Below, in pieces: positions 46,247-57,883 of a stretch of DNA of 64,000 bases (position 1 is its first letter; each line of letters opens with the position of its first letter). The notes beneath the pieces are model-generated. The model searched no databases. It was given only the letters and a program-made list of their open reading frames with translations, and was not told where the DNA came from. Position numbers and translations under genes: made by a program. Source of the stretch: Ypsolopha sequella (Eukaryota; Arthropoda; Insecta; Lepidoptera; Ypsolophidae); contig OW204001.1 of assembly GCA_934047225.1 (NCBI GenBank), positions 14,740,201 through 14,804,200 of the forward strand, written 5' to 3'.

Positions 46247-46698
46247 TTAAGGCTGTTGTAGTCGCCAATGACCTTGAATCGACTTGTGTCGGTACAAATA
46301 TCGACAGAAACTATTGAAATAACGTTCATATCAGCGCGCACTGCATTACAACATCGCTGGGTCGCCGGATAGCGCAAAATAGGGGAAAATAATACTTTTC
46401 ACATGGACGTAATGGACTGAAAAAATATTCCATAGATGATTTTTCTAATCAATATTTTCATTCTATTTTAGTGCAAGAACTATACAAATACCATTAGTGT
46501 TTTCAATTTTACTTAATTTTAGTTTAAAAACAGCTGGACTTTGAGCAATATTTTCATACTGTTCTTTTAATGTAAGAATAATTTTCAGAAATCAATTTTT
46601 TTCCTTATACTTTAAGTAACACTAGATATTTTTTCTATTTGAGAATTATCGTTATCAGAAAGAGTAATTTTCGGATGACGCTGGAACAGGCGCCTTAA
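46247..46698 (+). mobile_element. TTAA-family short element, copy 5 (full length)
   Basis: TTAA lies at 46247-46250 and 46695-46698, with ends 'ttaaggctgttgtagtcgcc' and 'ggcgccttaa'. It is collinear with 5037-5487 and reverse to 15152-15669. Confidence 0.75.
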
Positions 46699-46722
46699 GT
46701 ACCAGCAGACACATCTCCATTT

Positions 46723-46800
46723 TCAGCAGGCACATGACAAGGGTAGAAGGAAGCTGAAGTCAGGAATTGAACCCGGGATCTCTAGATTACATGAATGATA
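46723..46800 (-). repeat. tRNA-derived SINE fragment (B-box)
   Basis: The minus strand reads 'gatcccgggttcaattcctg', a B-box-like sequence. No convincing A-box was found, so it is a fragment at most. Confidence 0.3.
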
Positions 46801-46829
46801 AATCAAAAATAATGAATAGACCAAACAAA

Positions 46830-47055
46830 CAGCATATAACCAGGTGGCCCACCATGCCTGACAGGACTGTGACGGACAGGTTTTGGCACCGCGTTCACCA
46901 ACCCGCCGACCCAGCGTGTGTATGGGTATTTCTTCCAGGAGGACCGCCAAGAGTGGCGAAATCTTATAAAGGCATGTGTCCATTGTCCAACAGTGGCAGA
47001 CAAGACAGGCTGATTGATATATGGATGGATAGAATGATTAAAAAACCACATCACT
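46830..47055 (+). pseudogene. LINE-like coding relic
   Basis: In one plus frame, 'caggaggaccgccaagagtg' reads QEDRQEW and continues RNLIKACVHCPTVAD. This resembles the end of an insect non-LTR or related retroelement ORF. Nearby frames are open by chance because the patch is GC-richer. No catalytic motif is present. Confidence 0.3.
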
Positions 47056-47064
47056 ATTCTATAA

Positions 47065-47396
47065 AATGAACTTTTAACAAAAAATAGTAACCGACTTCAA
47101 ATTTTACTGCAGTCATTCACTAAAAAGTTTAAAATAATTATATACTGACCGAACGTACCGAAATAAAACTTTTGCTGACTTCTTTCTTCCTGGAACATAA
47201 GTTCTCTAGAAGTCGGTGCCCTCATATTAATTTTATAGCGTAGGGAATACGCCAACTTCTAGATAACGTATGTTTCAGAACGAAAGAAATCGGCATAATT
47301 GTCATTTCGGTACAATCGGTCAGTATATAATTATTTCAAACCTTTTAGTGAATGACTGCAGTTAAATTTGAAGTCGGTTACAATTTCTTTGTTAAA
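47065..47396. repeat. ~330-bp imperfect foldback
   Basis: Outer words 'aacttttaacaaa' and 'tttgttaaaagtt' pair. So do 'aaccgacttcaaattt' with 'aaatttgaagtcggtt', 'actgcagtcattcact' with 'agtgaatgactgcagt', and 'ataattatatactgac' with 'gtcagtatataattat'. The centre is less well matched. It encodes no protein. Confidence 0.85.
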
Positions 47397-47460
47397 AGTT
47401 TATATTATTACAAATTTCTTGTAAAGGCGTTATCGAAATAAAATGTAGGTAAAGTAAGTA

Positions 47461-47835
47461 AGCACCCTAACACAAACTGATTGCTGCAACCTCAAGTCAT
47501 GTGCATCCATTGAGAAGTTCTATGGTGATGAAGCCAGGATAGAAGGTCAAGTGGGTATTCAGATAATTTTCAAGTAATACCCTGCAATCAACACCCTAAC
47601 ACAGTGATTGCCGCAATCTCGAGTTATGCGCATCATTCGTTGAGAAGTTCTATGATAACGAGGCCAGTATCGAAGTTTAGGTGGAGGAATGACAATTTCC
47701 AAGTAATATCCTACAATCAGCATCTAAGTACAAAGCGATTTATTTAACCTCGAGTGGTATGCTGGCATTTTCTGAGGAGTTCCACTACCTATCTCTGAAG
47801 GCCTTCATCAGATCATTACCAATCTCAAAACCAGA
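47461..47835. repeat. Three diverged tandem copies of a ~120-128-bp unit
   Basis: 'caccctaacacaaactgatt', 'caccctaacacagtgattgc' and 'catctaagtacaaagcgatt' start the units at ~47463, 47591 and 47710. Each continues with 'gagaagttct'-like and 'caagtaata.cct.caatca' blocks. The flanking 'accgacttcaaa' and 'tttaaagtcggtt' words suggest all of it belongs to one repeat family. Confidence 0.6.
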
Positions 47836-48244
47836 CCTACCTGGAAGCAGAAACTCCTAAACAAACAAAAAACATTCAAATCCGTTCACATATAACGGAG
47901 ATATGGAGTAACATCCACAAAAAAATACATTCGAATTGAGAACCTCCTCCTTTTTTAAAGTCGGTTCAAATTAACCTTAAGGGTAAAATTAAACCCACAA
48001 CGAAGATACAGGGGGGTTGAAAGTGCCGTGAGTTGCTTCGAGAAAAGGATGGTACGGCCGTTCCGCGTTTTTTTTTTTCGAGACTCGGCGGGGGCACTGC
48101 CGTGCCCCCAGATTAAATTTAGTGCCGTTTTCAAAGTTCTTAAACAACATTGTTTTGTAAAACTAGGCAAACAATGAGACAATATTTTTGCCATTTGATA
48201 AATCAAAGGCCTTGGCCATTTCGTTTCGTTCCTGTTCCTGTTTC
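47836..48244. repeat. Repeat debris with a GC-rich dyad
   Basis: 'cctcctccttttttaaagtc' at ~47943 ends a common lepidopteran repeat. 'gggggcactgccgtgccccc' at ~48091 is a near-perfect dyad. A (TTTCG)n-like run lies at 48218-48262. Confidence 0.45.
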
Positions 48245-48405
48245 GTTCTGTTTCGTTTCGTGCGGTTTTTGATTGTTTATTTATTACTTTTTATAACTTA
48301 TGTACTCGCCACTACAGATAAGCCAATTGGCTTTCGCTAGTGGCTATATAGTTTAGGTTAAGATTCATTGTGATCGGGATTAATAAAGATAAACAAAAAA
48401 AAAAA
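48245..48405 (+). repeat. Non-LTR retrotransposon 3' end with poly(A)
   Basis: 'ccactacagataagccaatt' and 'ggctttcgctagtggct' are followed by 'cgggattaataaagataaac' and an A-run at ~48393. This looks like a LINE 3' UTR. Confidence 0.5.
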
Positions 48406-49481
48406 AGTTAAGTTAGAATTAAATTAAGAAGCACTGTATAATCTAGTATAAAGGGTGATTAATGTTTAAAGTGGACAATTAGGGTGACATGGTCATTATG
48501 TGACCAAACCCTTTAAATAAAGATTTTAAAAAAAGTCATATCAAAGATTATATAGGAAGTTGGCAGGCACGTAATTTGTTTCAATAGGCTGCGTAGTTTT
48601 CTTAGAGTCGTGATTAACTTATCTGATTGAGGTACTAGATTACAATAATTGTATATCTCGTCAAATCTTGATTTTATTATAATGTACGTGTTGAAGAAAT
48701 AATCGACTTGCCATAGCAGGCATATTAGATGTTTTTATTTTGTTTATCCACATACGAGTAATATGTATTTTTGGTGTCTATTTAGCATTAATGTTATTTT
48801 TTAATTATTATAATGTGAAATTGAATTATTGAACATTATATGAGCTTCCCCGATTTCATTTGTGGTCTAAGCTTATTAATCTACACAATTCTACACAATT
48901 TGAAAACCTACAAATATTAAAGATGAAATTCTTCAAGATAAAAACTAACAACACTTTTGTGTAAGATCCGCTACAATTTGTAGCCTACAAATAGTAAAAA
49001 GTAAGTATTCAATTCCGTTAAGTGCAGACCTAGGTATGTGAAGCCGTTACGCGTCCAATGTCCGTCAATCTTGATGCTACTTGATGCTGCAAGGTGCAAT
49101 GATGCGAGCAGGATTGTTTTTGTTATATAAACTAACAGAAGATAAAAAAATTACACAATACAATGTTCTATATTGCAAACCAAAAAAACAGAAATAAGGA
49201 AACAATTTTACAATAGATAGCAAGTAAAATTTATTGAAAAAGGCGTTACTTTGCGGAAGTCCATCATAAATTTGTGGATATAATTTATAGATAGCAAGGT
49301 ACAACTGGTAGTCTTATCACTAAAAGTGATCTCTTCCAGACAACCTTTGGATAGATAAAAAAGTAGATCAATGGCAACGGCAACGGCAATTATGTATGTA
49401 GATCAAAGGCCTATATCTAAACTTGCATGTTTCCGATCTCACACCAAATTTTTTTTGATTTCGGGGAAATAAAATGGATGT
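48406..49481. other. No gene seen
   Basis: AT-rich sequence. No recognised domain in the 75-codon minus frame at 49077-49304. Confidence 0.35.
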
Positions 49482-49912
49482 CCCGAAAGAAAATTTATAT
49501 TTGTTTAGCTTACTGCGTAAACGGGAAAAACTGAGGGGTGCGGGGGGTATGTCAATCGATAGCCTGGCTTCTAGGGATTTAGGCACTATGGAGGTTTTCT
49601 CGGGGGTGGACCGCGCGTTCTTGTGCTAGCATTTTAAAAGTACCCTATAAAAGGTGATTCAGCGAAAAAGCACGGAGAAAATTTTGAGGTCATTGTGGTT
49701 TGCGTAACTTAAATGATGCGGCAAGTGTTCTTCTCATTCAAAAATGGATTAAAAAGTGCTAAAGTGGTCTGTTTCTTCCCACAAGAAAACCTCCATAGCG
49801 CCTAAATTCCTAGAAGCCAGGCTATCGATTGACATACCCCCCGCACCCTTCAGATTTTTCCAGTTTACGCAGTAAGGTAAACAAATATAAACTTTCTTTT
49901 GGGACACCTTGT
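49482..49912. repeat. Foldback with ~123-bp arms and ~180-bp spacer
   Basis: 'gatgtcccgaaagaaaattt' pairs with 'aaactttcttttgggacacc'. 'cggggggtatgtcaatcgat' pairs with 'atcgattgacataccccccg'. 'gcctggcttctagg' pairs with 'cctagaagccaggc'. Arms match at ~90% or better by eye. Open frames in the arms are by-products of this structure. Confidence 0.85.
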
Positions 49913-50690
49913 ATAAATAAATAGAACTGTAGAATAACACAAATAAGAAATAAGGGTGATATTTGCATCGCAGGCTTGCTAGTGCTACATGCCACTGGTC
50001 TGGGAAAGAGCTCATCTTCACCGCATCAAGTTTCACTTTCGTTCAGGCCATTCACTACCTTACGACTGCTACCGTTGATGACAGTTTATATAGGTAATAC
50101 CTATCATTACTTCTTTGCGATAACTGATAGCTTGTGGGTTCTGTCAAAGTAGTTATAATTCCTTTTTCTGATGAAAAGAGAAAAGTTGCATCGGAAACAT
50201 AAACTCAAAAGTAACTAACATCAGTTCGAATGAAATTTTCAAAGGAATCTACATGAGTTAATTATTGCATTATTTATAGTAATAAAAAAGTATATTATCC
50301 AACATCTTGATTAAAATTCACATAAATTATGTATTAACCAACTTTTTTCCGATAATACGGCACCCCAGCTTATATATGTGATATTTATGTATTGTATCGG
50401 TGAAACAAAAACACAAAACCACAAACAATACAAATTAACAAACAGCACGAGTAAATATAACATCAGGAAAACATTGGTAAATAAAGAAGGATTACAGCTC
50501 AGCTTAATGCTGCAGTAGGGGCTACAGCGCTGGTATTCTGCTGAACCCTGACCTAAAATTAATATTATATTTATTTTTAGTATATCAGGTCACGCGAGTT
50601 TTAATAATATTATGTAATATATTATAGTGTAAAACCAAGCATAAGCCAGCGATCGTTAATTTTTTACTCAAATATCATCAAGCAGGCTAC
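49913..50690. other. No gene seen
   Basis: AT-rich sequence without recognised coding or repeat units. Confidence 0.35.
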
Positions 50691-51407
50691 AGATATTCTA
50701 TCTCACGAAGTGCGTATTTTTTTTTTAACTAGTGTGCGTAACCTCGGAACCCGCAACACAAACAAAAGGCGGTTAGGGGCCATTCATAAATTACGTCACA
50801 CGAATTTCATGATTTTTGCCCCCACCCCCCCCCCACCTTGTCACCACTAGTCACAATTGTGAGACCCCCCAAGTGTGACGTCACATATTTTACAATTTTA
50901 CTCCGCGGCTCCTCCGTGAGTCGAGCCGTGCTCCTCCTTGAGTCGAGCCGTGCTCCTCCGGAATAGAGCGCACCAAAGGACATGTCCATAGTCATGGACA
51001 TCGGAAGAGTCCTCAGTCAGGGGGCACCCGCCCCGACACTGAGTCCCCACGCCCCAGAAAGGGGTTTGTGAAAAAATCAACGAGCTACGATTTTACATCT
51101 AGTAAATGACTAAATTAAAACTGCAGTTCCAAAATTAGTTTTATATTCATTAAAAATATTTTTAAATAAAATCAACATCAAATCCAACATTAAAATTAAT
51201 AGTTAAAATTTCACGTTTTAATACTTAGATATAGATTTTGAAATGTGACGTCATGAAACTTATGACTCCTCCTACCCCTTGTCACACAATGTTACACTTC
51301 TTCAATCCCCTCTCCTTTACGTGTGACGTAATTTAGGGATGGCCCCTTATCTGTACAAGTCACTACTACAACAATAGCCAAACATACTTCGTGAGATAGA
51401 ATATCTG
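50691..51407. mobile_element. Outer MITE interrupted by the 50776-51347 element
   Basis: 'agatattctatctcacgaag' and 'cttcgtgagatagaatatct' are perfect inverted ends ~700 bp apart. Little of their own interior remains on each side of the nested element. Confidence 0.7.
50776..51347. mobile_element. Nested 'ggggccat..ataaattacgtcacac' element
   Basis: Ends 'ggggccattcataaattacg' + 'tcacac' and 'gtgtgacgtaatttagggat' + 'ggcccc' are inverted repeats of a family I recognise as common in insects. Inside, two tandem copies of 'gagtcgagccgtgctcctcc' lie at 50918-50958, then a GC-rich patch to ~51060. No transposase is present. Confidence 0.75.
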
Positions 51408-51424
51408 TTTCTGTACTTGATTAT

Positions 51425-51898
51425 TAAGGCGATTACCATCGCCAAATTAGCAGCTCGATATTTGTCACTACAAATATCAACGGAAACGACATTGAAATAA
51501 CGTTCATATCAGCGCGCAATGCATAGTGGCTGTTACGACGCTCGCTGCGTCCTTGATAGAGCGAAATAGGGGAAAATTATACTTTTCACTTGGACGTGAT
51601 TACTCGATTGAATAATCTTATGTTTTGTTTATAGCTATAAAGTTTATCTATTTATCAAAGCATAGATGAATTCAATCGGCCAAGCCACTCAGGAGCAGTA
51701 GGGAATTTCAGGTCAAAAAAACACCATTCAGTAAAAAAAAAATTCATGTAGAAGTTTTGGTAGTATGAAAAAGAAAACTGTTGCATATGTTGTCTAAGAG
51801 TTGATTATTCATAATACATTTTTTCATTATTTTTGGTTTGGCTATATACGAGGAGTAGGCTTTAGAAAGTACCTATTTGGCAATAGTAAGGGCCTTAA
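51425..51898 (+). mobile_element. TTAA-family short element, copy 6 (full length)
   Basis: TTAA lies at 51425-51428 and 51895-51898. The start 'ttaaggcgattaccatcgcc' and the end 'aagtacctatttggcaatag' are as in 14229-14680. It lies only 17 bp from the outer MITE at 50691-51407. Confidence 0.75.
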
Positions 51899-52127
51899 TG
51901 CTGTATTAATTATTATTGATATATTCTGTTGGTTGGTATTTTTAATCTAGGGGTTCGTATTTTCGTACGGAACCATAGTTTCTCCCGTTGCTGTACGTCT
52001 CCTCTTGCAGCAGATACTGCGTTCGTGGAACTTTGATGGCATGTTTTTCTTAATAAGTATGAGTGGAACCTTTATTATTCATTTATGCCCATATCGTTAG
52101 ATACTGGCTTAGTAAAAAAATATTACA

Positions 52128-52235
52128 TCACTCAACACTCGTAACACCCTTTTTTCACCGACGATTTTACCGTCTCAACATGATAGGGGTGAGCCTCATC
52201 GCCATACGTCGCGTCGGGCACAAATACACACTTTA
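52128..52235 (-). mobile_element. SINE fragment
   Basis: 'cccttttttcaccgacgatt', 'ccgtctcaacatgatagg' and 'gcgtcgggcacaaatacaca' follow part of the reverse-oriented SINE body at 59251-59545. Confidence 0.55.
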
Positions 52236-52254
52236 AGGCGATATGCAAAAATTA

Positions 52255-52445
52255 CGGGGCTTTGTAAGTGATCACTGATCATGATCAGTAACAAAGTTCA
52301 ATGACCCTGAGTAAATCGCAAAATAAAATGTAGGCCCTGCACTATTTGACTCAAGCATAGGGGCACAAATATTATTTTTCGTATTTTGCAAAAAGGGTAT
52401 TTGGTATTTGAACCTTGGCTCTGACCACTTACCGAGTCTCCAATA
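52255..52445 (-). repeat. Interspersed repeat, reverse copy of 25150-25330
   Basis: 'aaatcgcaaaataaaat', 'ggggcacaaatattattttt' and 'ctgaccacttaccgagtc' are reverse complements of the 25.2-kb copy with changes. Confidence 0.55.
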
Positions 52446-53034
52446 TAAATTTAGCTATATGAAACAAAGTCACCTTAAACAACTGAAAAAAAAATATATC
52501 TACTCTACACAGCATCAGATTGTAAGGCTATACTATACTAATTGTTCTGTCAATATAATATTTCTACTATTTCAAAACCCCAGCCAGTGGTTAATCAAAC
52601 TTAACAATACAAGATAACTCGTGTCTAGAACTAGGTGTAAAATTATCAACTTACCTATAGATTAATTAACCGAGGAGCACGTACCATTCTCTTAGTTTTA
52701 GAAATTGCATAACTGTAGGTAGTCGAACAAAATGGCGACGAACTCACAAAAAATACTATATTTGTGTAAGATACACTTGTTCATACAACTAACGGTATTT
52801 AGCGCTTTAGAAAATATCTGATACACTGTTTACTTACACTTGTAAATTTCACATCACTTGCAAAACCGAAACTCTAATTTTTTTTGCTAACTTTGTTGTG
52901 TATGAAATTTTGACGCCCCAAGGTTGTGGACGTTTTGCGAAAATACTACAATAAAAAACGGTTTTTAATGCTTAGCCACATATGTTGCAAGAGTTGCGAT
53001 TTCCCGCATAATTTTCATATTTTTCAAAATACAG
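52446..53034. other. No gene seen
   Basis: AT-rich sequence without recognised coding sequence. Confidence 0.3.
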
Positions 53035-53190
53035 ATATATCAAAAATTCTGTGGGATTTTTGGGAAGAGGAGTTGCAACTAAGTGGAAGCTAAATATTGG
53101 ACTAGGATAGAATAATCTTTAGTTGAGGCCCATAACAGCACATGTTAACTTTCTGTGGGATTTTTCGTGAAGGGAAGTTCTTTATTTTAA
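53035..53190 (+). repeat. Repeat arm, inverted copy at 54843-54975
   Basis: 'gaataatctttagttgaggc', 'cacatgtta.ctttctgtgg' and 'gaagggaagtt' match 54843-54975 in reverse. The two copies flank ~1.65 kb. They may be ends of one composite or two independent insertions. Confidence 0.6.
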
Positions 53191-53459
53191 GCTACATAAT
53201 TCATGTACCTGTAGTACCGGGTGTTTTTAATTTGCGCTGTTTGGTGTTTATGACATCGTAATATTTTCGTATGTTATTTTTATGAAACCTATCGTGTGGG
53301 GTATCAAATGAGAGGGCTTCATGAGCTGCTTTCTTGCTAACTTTCATGACGTTAGACATGAGAATATTACGAGTTAGTCGAAGTATATTTCACAAAAATT
53401 CCTTCAGCCGTTTCCTACCTGGAGGAGCCAAAAACTTTCTTTCTATTTCTTTACCTTTA

Positions 53460-53885
53460 TGATTGTAACGGCGAGGTTACAGGAATGCAGAGCTGATGGG
53501 ATTTGAGGATTGATTGGAGAATTGTGGGTAAACTGACTGACCTTTGATGGATGGATGGGCCGACAATGTGCCGCGTGGTGTACTCCTTGTCGGGCTGATG
53601 ATGACAGGGCTGATCTTGGACAGGAATGTGCAGAATTGTCTTGGAGTAATGTGAATACAACACTGGTATATAATATGAACACAACACTGGTAGGTACGCG
53701 ATATTGTTTGTGTCGGCGGCGCGAGTGTGTACACACGTGTGGTTCGGACGATGTCCTGCGCGGAACCGGGCGAGCGAACCGCCGGCGCACCAGTCGCTGG
53801 CGCTGTCAGGTGGCGCCAGCGTTGCGCCGCGAAATTAGTCATGCGCATGCGCGAACGTCACGCTGGTGGCGTGAACAATGATTAA
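53460..53885. other. GC/CpG-rich island, possible solo LTR or relic
   Basis: The block is far richer in G, C and CpG than anything nearby. It opens with the near-palindrome 'tgtaacggcgaggttaca' and holds 'gctggcgctgtcaggtggcg' + 'ccagcg', and 'catgcgcatgcgcg'. Frames are open on both strands (108 codons plus, 115-123 minus) because stop codons are rare in such DNA. I recognise no domain. A retroelement LTR/promoter is one explanation; a host CpG-rich promoter is another. Confidence 0.35.
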
Positions 53886-54086
53886 GCATTAAGATTTATA
53901 TTTTATGGGTAAATCAATAATACTCAACATATATTTAGTCACTAGTGTGTATTGAAAATGTTTTTTTGTTTTTAGAAAATGAGTGGCTAAAATGTAATGG
54001 TGTAGTACATTTCATGAAACACTTTCATTTGATACCTCACATGATAGGCTTTAGAAAAAAAAAAACAGCTAAGTGCGTGGCAGGCC

Positions 54087-54738
54087 ACGTGCAGTGTAGG
54101 GTTCCGTAGTTGCCCTGCACAATATGCGGACTTCTTCATTTTATAAGTTTGTCGACTAATACAGATCACGCCAAACTTGTAGTACGCTCGGAAGTTGCTC
54201 TTCCCAAGAACGGCCCATACATTTTATTCCTGCTGATGCGAATCGCCCCGTGTTTAGAGGAGACTAATAGTTTGGCGCGATCTGTACTCGTTAACTTGTA
54301 AAGCCTACTTAGCCGTGATAGTTTTCTTTTTAATTTTGTTATGTATACTGCTGCCGTGATTTTTTTCACGTCTCCAAATGCAACCGTTTCGCTGGCACGG
54401 GGGAGGGACACTTGACTCTAACAAAAATGTTTAAGCTTTTAAGCTTAATATTTCGCAAACGGAACTCTGGAACAAAAAATGGTCTTGTCACACCCCCAAT
54501 ATTTTTAAATTACCTATCAAACGACACCCCACACTAGGGGATATGTAGGGGAGGTATCATAAAAAAAATCTTTTTCAAAATTTTACTGTACCACTTTATC
54601 GGCGTGATGAATATGTATACCCATGCCAAATTACAGCTTTCTAGTACTAATAGTCTCTAAGCTAAGCCGCGAACAGACAGACAGACAGAAGGACATGGCG
54701 AAACTATAAGGGTTCCTTGTTGTTGACTACGGAACCCT
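54087..54738. mobile_element. ~650-bp element with 'agggttccgtagt' ends
   Basis: 'agggttccgtagt' and 'actacggaaccct' are perfect inverted ends. Inside are 'aatacagatcacgcc' against 'ggcgcgatctgtact' and an (ACAG)n run at 54681-54697. It looks like a lepidopteran non-autonomous DNA element or a longer relative of the 'ggttccgtacc' family. No domain is seen in its short frames. Confidence 0.55.
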
Positions 54739-54842
54739 GAAAACATACAAAAAAATTATGACGTCACAAAAACCAATTTAAAGTAAAACACTCGGTATTA
54801 CAGCATCACGTAGCTTACAATAAAAAGATTCCACATAGTCAC

Positions 54843-54975
54843 AACTTCCCTTCATAAAAAATCCCACAGAAAGTCAACATGTGTTATGCGCCTCAACTAA
54901 AGATTATTCTATCCTGGTCAAATATTTAGCTTTCAGAAGTAAGCTATAACAAAGTTGCATCAATGAAAGATTTTT
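54843..54975 (-). repeat. Repeat arm, inverted copy of 53035-53190
   Basis: 'cttcccttcataaaaaatcc', 'cacagaaagtcaacatgtg' and 'gcctcaactaaagattattc' are the reverse complement of the left copy with small changes. Confidence 0.6.
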
Positions 54976-55254
54976 TTAAAGCAAAAAGCTAGCTAGCGAA
55001 ACTAAGCGCTGCTGAAAATGTAGCTACCAAAAAGCTAGAAGTGCTGATACAAATCCCATGTTGTGTGGTATTCAGGAGCATCGGGTGACCTAAAACTGCC
55101 GCGACTTGTTTCTATCATGTCAGAAACGAGTAACAGTCGCGCTTGTCACTTTCTCGCGACATCTGGCGATCTATTTTCGTTGTGGCATATTTTTTTAATT
55201 ATCACAGTAGAGCAGGTCGCTGAAAACTGAAAAAAAGTTCATTGTTCTTGTCGG

Positions 55255-55525
55255 TTAAAACAAAACCGGTCATGTGCGAGAAGGACTAGCGCCCTGAGGG
55301 TTCCGTACCATTCAAATAAGTAGATAGACTTAAATAATTTGGACAAAAATTACAAACTTATCATTACATACAAAATGTATAGAACAAAGCTGCAAAATTA
55401 AGATGGTACGGAACCCTAAAAACATTACGGTAAATAAAAACAATATAGATGCCATAGCAACATAGGCGTTTAGGTAGCTCCTGACAAACAATTCGGCACC
55501 CTCTCAGTACGGAACCCTAAATATT
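55255..55525 (-). repeat. 'ggttccgtacc' repeat fragments
   Basis: 'aaaccggtcatgtgcgagaa', 'ccctgagggttccgtaccat' and later 'ggtacggaaccctaaaaac' and 'gtacggaaccctaaa' mark at least two broken copies close together. Confidence 0.5.
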
Positions 55526-56876
55526 AACTTGTATGTTTAACTTTTTTATGGAACAAAAAAATTCGAAAAAGATTTAGTTTTTTGGGATTTCTTTTATGAG
55601 AAGTATGGGAAACCATAACAGTATCATAATTTACTCACTTTAAAATTTATTATATTGCATGACATTATAAAATATTAATTTGAATTTTTACATAATGTAC
55701 CTTAAATGTCTTTTAATTGATGTATATTTTAGTTATTTTTAAATGCATGTTTATTTCATAGTTATGTGTTATAGTAATCATTCAATTGAAAATTGTTATT
55801 ATTTTTTTTTATTATCTAATAAGTTATTACCGATGTAGCAGACCTACAAGTGGCTTAAATAATTAAAAATGAGAAACCCAAAATGTTTAAATTTCTTATT
55901 TTTTTTTATTATTTTCCATGATTGAGGCCATATCATATAACAGGTAGATATTATGTGTCAATTTCAACTGTCTATTGCTATTATGCCTGAAGATCCTTGT
56001 GAAGGACAGACAGACAGACAGACGGCGGTGGAGGCGTAGTAATAGAGTCCCGTTTGGTACCCTTTGGATACGGAACCCTAAAAAGCTTAGTGATGGAATA
56101 AAGTTTGCTTTGTTGCTTTTTTATGGCACATCTCATTTTAGTATCTTTTTTAATTACGTCAGTTTCCTAACTCTGTATACTTATTACGTATGACGAGAAA
56201 AGTTTTTAATTTAGACATTTAAGAGGCTATGCAAATTTTATTTTTGTCACTTTCACTCCAAGCGAATAATCGCGCAGTGCGAGAGGGCCGGATTCAGGGC
56301 AAAAAGGAAAAAAGTTGGTTTTATATTTTTATTAAAAAAAACTAAAATAGCTAGCAAAATTTCAAATATCAAATCTCTAGATATTGTTGAAACACACCTA
56401 ATAAAATATGTTTGAGTTCTGTATATGGTTCCTAAGCGTCAAACGAGGAGAAAAAGTGTGTTTGAAGACCTCATTACAACAATTATTTCTATTGAGGAAA
56501 ATTTATTAAAATTTTCCGTGGATTTCATGAAATAGACAGAAAAGAAACACCCGTATTTTTTCGCATATCGCCTTAATCTCTATTTTATTTTACACATAAA
56601 AAATGCAAAGCCTCTCTATTGTTGTATTGTTCCCAATATCACGACCTGTCTGCTTTCGAGGAAAAAAATATATCTATTTTCGGTTTGATTCATACTTTAG
56701 TCTGCAATGCTCTTGTACATGTTACCTACTAGGATTGTGAGATGCTACAAAATAATGTAAAATATGTAGGAGCTCCTATAAATCTTGAAGCAGATGAAAA
56801 GAAAGGTTAGCCTTTACGTTTATAGTTATAGTATCTTTATCTATATAAAACACATTCAAAACGATTTTTAATAAAA
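55526..56876. other. No gene seen; repeat tail at 56000-56095
   Basis: (ACAG)n followed by 'tacggaaccctaaaaagc' at ~56069 is another scrap of the 'ggttccgtacc' family. The rest is very AT-rich. Confidence 0.4.
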
Positions 56877-57183
56877 TATATTTCGGGCCATTCAGGCCTA
56901 GCATCAGTCACAAATTCACAATGAGCGTTTTTCCATATGTCAAATTTAGTTTTAAATAAGATTCCTAGATGGCACTGTCGTATTCTTTAGCAACAGAATC
57001 AAACACAAAATTTGCACCGATTCCAAACAAACGAAAAACAACTTTGACATTGATTGCTACGAAACACATTTTATCTATGGTGACATGAACAGCGCCATCT
57101 GGAGGAAAGCTAAGAACTAAGAAAAAAAAACAACGAGAAAAACGCTCATTGTGACTGATGCCGGGCCCGAAAGGCCCGAAATA
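56877..57183. mobile_element. ~305-bp MITE with ~50-bp ends
   Basis: 'tatttcgggccattcagg', 'gcatcagtcaca' and 'caatgagcgtttttc' on the left pair with 'gaaaaacgctcattg', 'tgtgactgatgc' and 'cgaaaggcccgaaata' on the right. A scrap of the same end lies at 6560-6600. Confidence 0.8.
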
Positions 57184-57883
57184 CATCTCACTAAAATTGT
57201 ATTATTTAGTTTTAATCATTTAAAAGACAAAAAGGTCAATATTTAATATTTATTTATCTATAAAATGTATTTTAGTTTTAGTTTAACAGTTTTTCGTCTG
57301 TGTTACTCAATAATTAGGATAATTTAGTTGTTTGATATTAAACCTTAGATAAAATCAATGCTCGAAACATAGTTTTGGAAAAAAAGTTGCATTCCTGGGC
57401 GGCTATTCTCGCAACATTTTTCACACGCTTTATGTTTCATACGACTTTTTTACTCGCGTAATAAAGTGCCATTTGATGATAATCCTACGAAGTAAAATTC
57501 CTTAAAAGATATGTAAACACATGTTATGAATTCGAGCAAAAGGTTTTTATTTTAAAATCTTGTTACGTTTCTATACAAAGAGCTTCTTAAAATCACCCGC
57601 CTTTGGCCCTCGCAAATTGTCGCATGTGCCAGAATTGCCGTCCTGATCTAGGGAGTATGATTGGTGCTAGTTTCCAAATAGTTTCAAGTTCACTGCCAAT
57701 AAATTTGCCGTCTCGTTGGTCACACACGGTTGGGCCAACAGAGTGGTGCCCCTGAAACCTGTTCACGGTCCACCGACCCTCGACGTTTCATTCGGCTTCA
57801 TCGGTTTCCTAATCGATTATCCGATTTCCTACTGAAGAGTTTATTGTAAGCTGTAACGTCATTGGTTGGTGAATGTTTATGTA
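57184..57883. other. No gene seen
   Basis: The patch 57595-57840 has near-balanced base composition and no repeat partner in the window. I found no frame or domain in it. Confidence 0.35.

Noticed and set aside
53443..53881. Protein-coding gene in the GC-rich island
   Set aside because: Frames are open on both strands at once, as expected from low stop density; none has a domain or splice signals.
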